Assembly: GCA_902761265.1 (NCBI GenBank)
Contig: CACWJV010000095.1
Coordinates: 1-7,869 of the forward strand
Length of the DNA stretch: 7,869 nucleotides
DNA from: Oscillospiraceae bacterium
GTDB lineage: Bacteria; Bacillota; Clostridia; Oscillospirales; Acutalibacteraceae
Reading direction: 5' to 3'
Part shown: positions 6,594 through 7,869 of the stretch, in pieces
Layout of the letters: every line of letters begins with the position of its first letter
Numbering within the stretch: the first letter of the stretch is position 1
The notes under the pieces: generated by a model
Told to the model about the DNA's origin: nothing
Database searches by the model: none
Seen by the model: the letters and a program-made list of their open reading frames with translations, nothing else
Position numbers and translations under genes: made by a program

Positions 6594-7802
6594 TTATTTT
6601 GCGGCGGGTACCTGCAAAACCAGATCGGTCAGCGGGAACGAGCAGCACGGGTGGATGCAGCCGAATTGTTCGTCGGCGAGCCGCCGGTATTCGAGCTGCT
6701 TCGGCACATAGACGTTGCCGCTCAGCAGATGCGAATGGCAGAAGCCGCATGCACCGCTGCGGCAGCGGGCGGGTACGGCGATGCCGTTCTTTTCCAGCGT
6801 CTGCATCACGGAGTCGCACGAACGGCCGGTGACGGTCTTTGTTTCGTCCTGAATCGTGACCGTGATCTGCACTGTGGCCGGCACGTCGGCCGGATAGTCG
6901 TCCTGCGACTGCGGATCGTGGAATTCGCCGAACATCTCGTGGCGGATATATTTGCGTTCGAGCCCCAGCTTTTCAAGCTCTTTGTCCAAAAACGCATACA
7001 TCTGCTGCGGGCCGCACAAAAACACGGAGTAGGGCTCCGTTGCTGGGGCGTATTTCCGGATCAGTTCCGCTGTCAGGAAGCCCTGCTCGGCGCCGGGCAG
7101 CGCGGCCGCGGCGTCGGGGTCGCTGAGGACGTGGACGACCCGGACCTTATCGGTCTTTTTCGTCAGCGCGTCGAGTTCATCATAAAACAGAATGCTGTCT
7201 TTGTTGCGGCTGCCGTAAAGCAGAATCATTCGGAAATCCTCGTCGCCGTCGGCAATCGCGGTTGCCATCGACAAAAACGGCGTGATGCCGGAGCCGCCGG
7301 CAAGGCAGATCACCGTTTCGGTGTCGCGCAAGGGCTGGTATTCAAAATTGCCGGCCGGCGCGGAAACGGTCACTTCGGTGCCCGCTTTCCAGTTGTCCAG
7401 AATATACTGCGATACCAAACCGCCGTCCACACGCTTGACCGTCAGCTCATATTTGCCTGCCAGCGCGTCTTTCGGCGAAGAGGAGATGGAATACGCTCGG
7501 GTGACGGGCATGCCGCCGATCGTTTCAAAAACGGTCAGATATTTCCCGGCGCCGAAGTACGCGAGCGTCGTTGTGCCGCGCGAAGGGTCGGGGACGAGCG
7601 TAAAGCTGCTGCAATCGTCCGCGCGTTTTGTTACAGCGGCCACTTTCAAATACTGCGCCCGGGGGTGCAGCGCTTTGGCGATTTTGCGCGACGAATCGGT
7701 GCTCGCAGGCAGATCGGCCGGTGCGGCGGAAAACCGGGCTTGCCGCGCTTTGAGCATCGGCAAAAACTTTTTCGCTTTCAGCGTTTTAATCGGACTTGCC
7801 AT
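6594..7802 (-). CDS. NAD(P)H-dependent flavoprotein reductase with C-terminal [2Fe-2S] ferredoxin domain
   Basis: A 402-residue protein predicted to move electrons from NAD(P)H through FAD to a plant-type [2Fe-2S] cluster and then to a partner. Residues 1-50 are a basic, Ser/Ala-rich extension. The FAD domain (about 50-155) has the RxYS motif R102-A-Y104-S105 and GLVSQYI at 128-134. The NAD(P) domain (about 160-290) has GGSGITPFLS at 169-178, LLYGSRN at 194-200 and CGPQQMY at 263-269. The ferredoxin domain (about 310-400) has C347-x4-C352-x2-C355 and C386 in the CxSxP context; adjacent C387 and nearby C382 are extra cysteines. All expected ligands are present. The domain order matches Hcr and class I oxygenase reductases such as PaaE. 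In an anaerobe an oxygenase partner is unlikely; an Hcp-like or flavoprotein partner is possible. ATG at 7802-7800 has a strong ribosome binding site 8 bases upstream and lies 1 base after the preceding gene, so the pair is probably cotranscribed and translationally coupled. No transmembrane segment is seen, so it is likely cytoplasmic. Confidence 0.93.
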   Translation of the reverse strand: MASPIKTLKAKKFLPMLKARQARFSAAPADLPASTDSSRKIAKALHPRAQYLKVAAVTKRADDCSSFTLVPDPSRGTTTLAYFGAGKYLTVFETIGGMPVTRAYSISSSPKDALAGKYELTVKRVDGGLVSQYILDNWKAGTEVTVSAPAGNFEYQPLRDTETVICLAGGSGITPFLSMATAIADGDEDFRMILLYGSRNKDSILFYDELDALTKKTDKVRVVHVLSDPDAAAALPGAEQGFLTAELIRKYAPATEPYSVFLCGPQQMYAFLDKELEKLGLERKYIRHEMFGEFHDPQSQDDYPADVPATVQITVTIQDETKTVTGRSCDSVMQTLEKNGIAVPARCRSGACGFCHSHLLSGNVYVPKQLEYRRLADEQFGCIHPCCSFPLTDLVLQVPAAK

Positions 7803-7803
7803 C

Positions 7804-7869
7804 TCATTTTCCCTCCTTCAGTGCCTTGATCGTGAGCTTGGCGGCTTTTTCGCCGGTGTGATAGGCGCA
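7804..7869 (-). CDS. Unidentified gene upstream of the reductase, last 21 codons only
   Basis: Reading the minus strand from the right edge gives an open frame ending in TGA at 7806-7804, with the C-terminal sequence AYHTGEKAAKLTI followed by KALKEGK. The coding assignment rests on the frame being open to the edge, a helical lysine-rich end typical of a cytoplasmic enzyme, and the one-base spacing to the reductase start. A Gly-x-x-Ala-Ala helix near the C-terminus is common in FAD-dependent oxidoreductases, where it closes the flavin-binding domain, which would suit a reductase neighbour. That is inference from 21 residues and the family is not established. Confidence 0.75.
   Translation of the reverse strand, partial: CAYHTGEKAAKLTIKALKEGK
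7811..7818 (-). promoter_or_regulatory. Ribosome binding site of the reductase gene
   Basis: AAGGAGGG on the minus strand, 8 bases before the ATG at 7802-7800. It lies inside the last codons of the upstream gene and fixes the reductase start. The layout (Shine-Dalgarno inside the upstream frame, then TGA, one base, ATG) is typical of translational coupling. Confidence 0.9.

Noticed and set aside
6651..7829. A 392-codon plus-strand open frame opposite the reductase.
   Set aside because: The minus strand encodes a complete reductase with every expected motif and a strong ribosome binding site. The plus frame has no recognisable domain and runs through the other gene's signals.
1..7869. CRISPR array, insertion sequence, tRNA, riboswitch or phage genes.
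   Set aside because: No regularly spaced short DNA repeats, terminal inverted repeats, transposase motifs or RNA-gene-like folds were seen. The only non-coding stretch is the 61-base terminator gap.

Overview
The window is about 7.9 kb of gene-dense DNA. It looks like an anaerobic Clostridia-type Firmicute, possibly in or near the Oscillospiraceae. That placement is an inference from three things: the protein families, strong AAGGAGGG-type ribosome binding sites, and moderately high GC (sampled 60-base lines range from about 38% to 67%). No rRNA, tRNA or marker gene confirms it.

Layout. Positions 2-6532 (+ strand) are one continuous reading frame of 2,176 codons. It is the 3' part of a giant gene whose start lies upstream of the window. 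The encoded protein has no recognisable enzymatic domain. It is built of four diverged, leucine-rich, largely helical repeat units, with matching landmark motifs near residues 101/160/228 (unit 1), 765/805 (unit 2), 1299/1343/1403 (unit 3) and 1747/1790/1858 (unit 4). It ends in a short amphipathic, aromatic-rich helix. No LPXTG, SLH or dockerin anchor is visible at the C-terminus. A secreted or surface-associated structural role is plausible, but the N-terminus that would decide it is missing.

A strong hairpin at 6552-6581 in the 61-base gap ends this gene. It probably also ends the convergent minus-strand operon arriving from the right.

That operon (minus strand) contains, in transcription order, the last 21 codons of an unidentified gene (7869-7804), one spacer base, and then a complete 402-residue flavoprotein/iron-sulfur reductase (7802-6594). 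The reductase has the order FAD domain, NAD(P)H domain, C-terminal plant-type [2Fe-2S] domain. It should pass electrons from NAD(P)H to a partner protein that cannot be named from this window. The tight coupling makes the upstream gene product the first candidate.

The two transcription units converge and show no functional link. The most unusual object is the giant repeat protein. Nothing here points to a defence system, CRISPR array, prophage or transposon.
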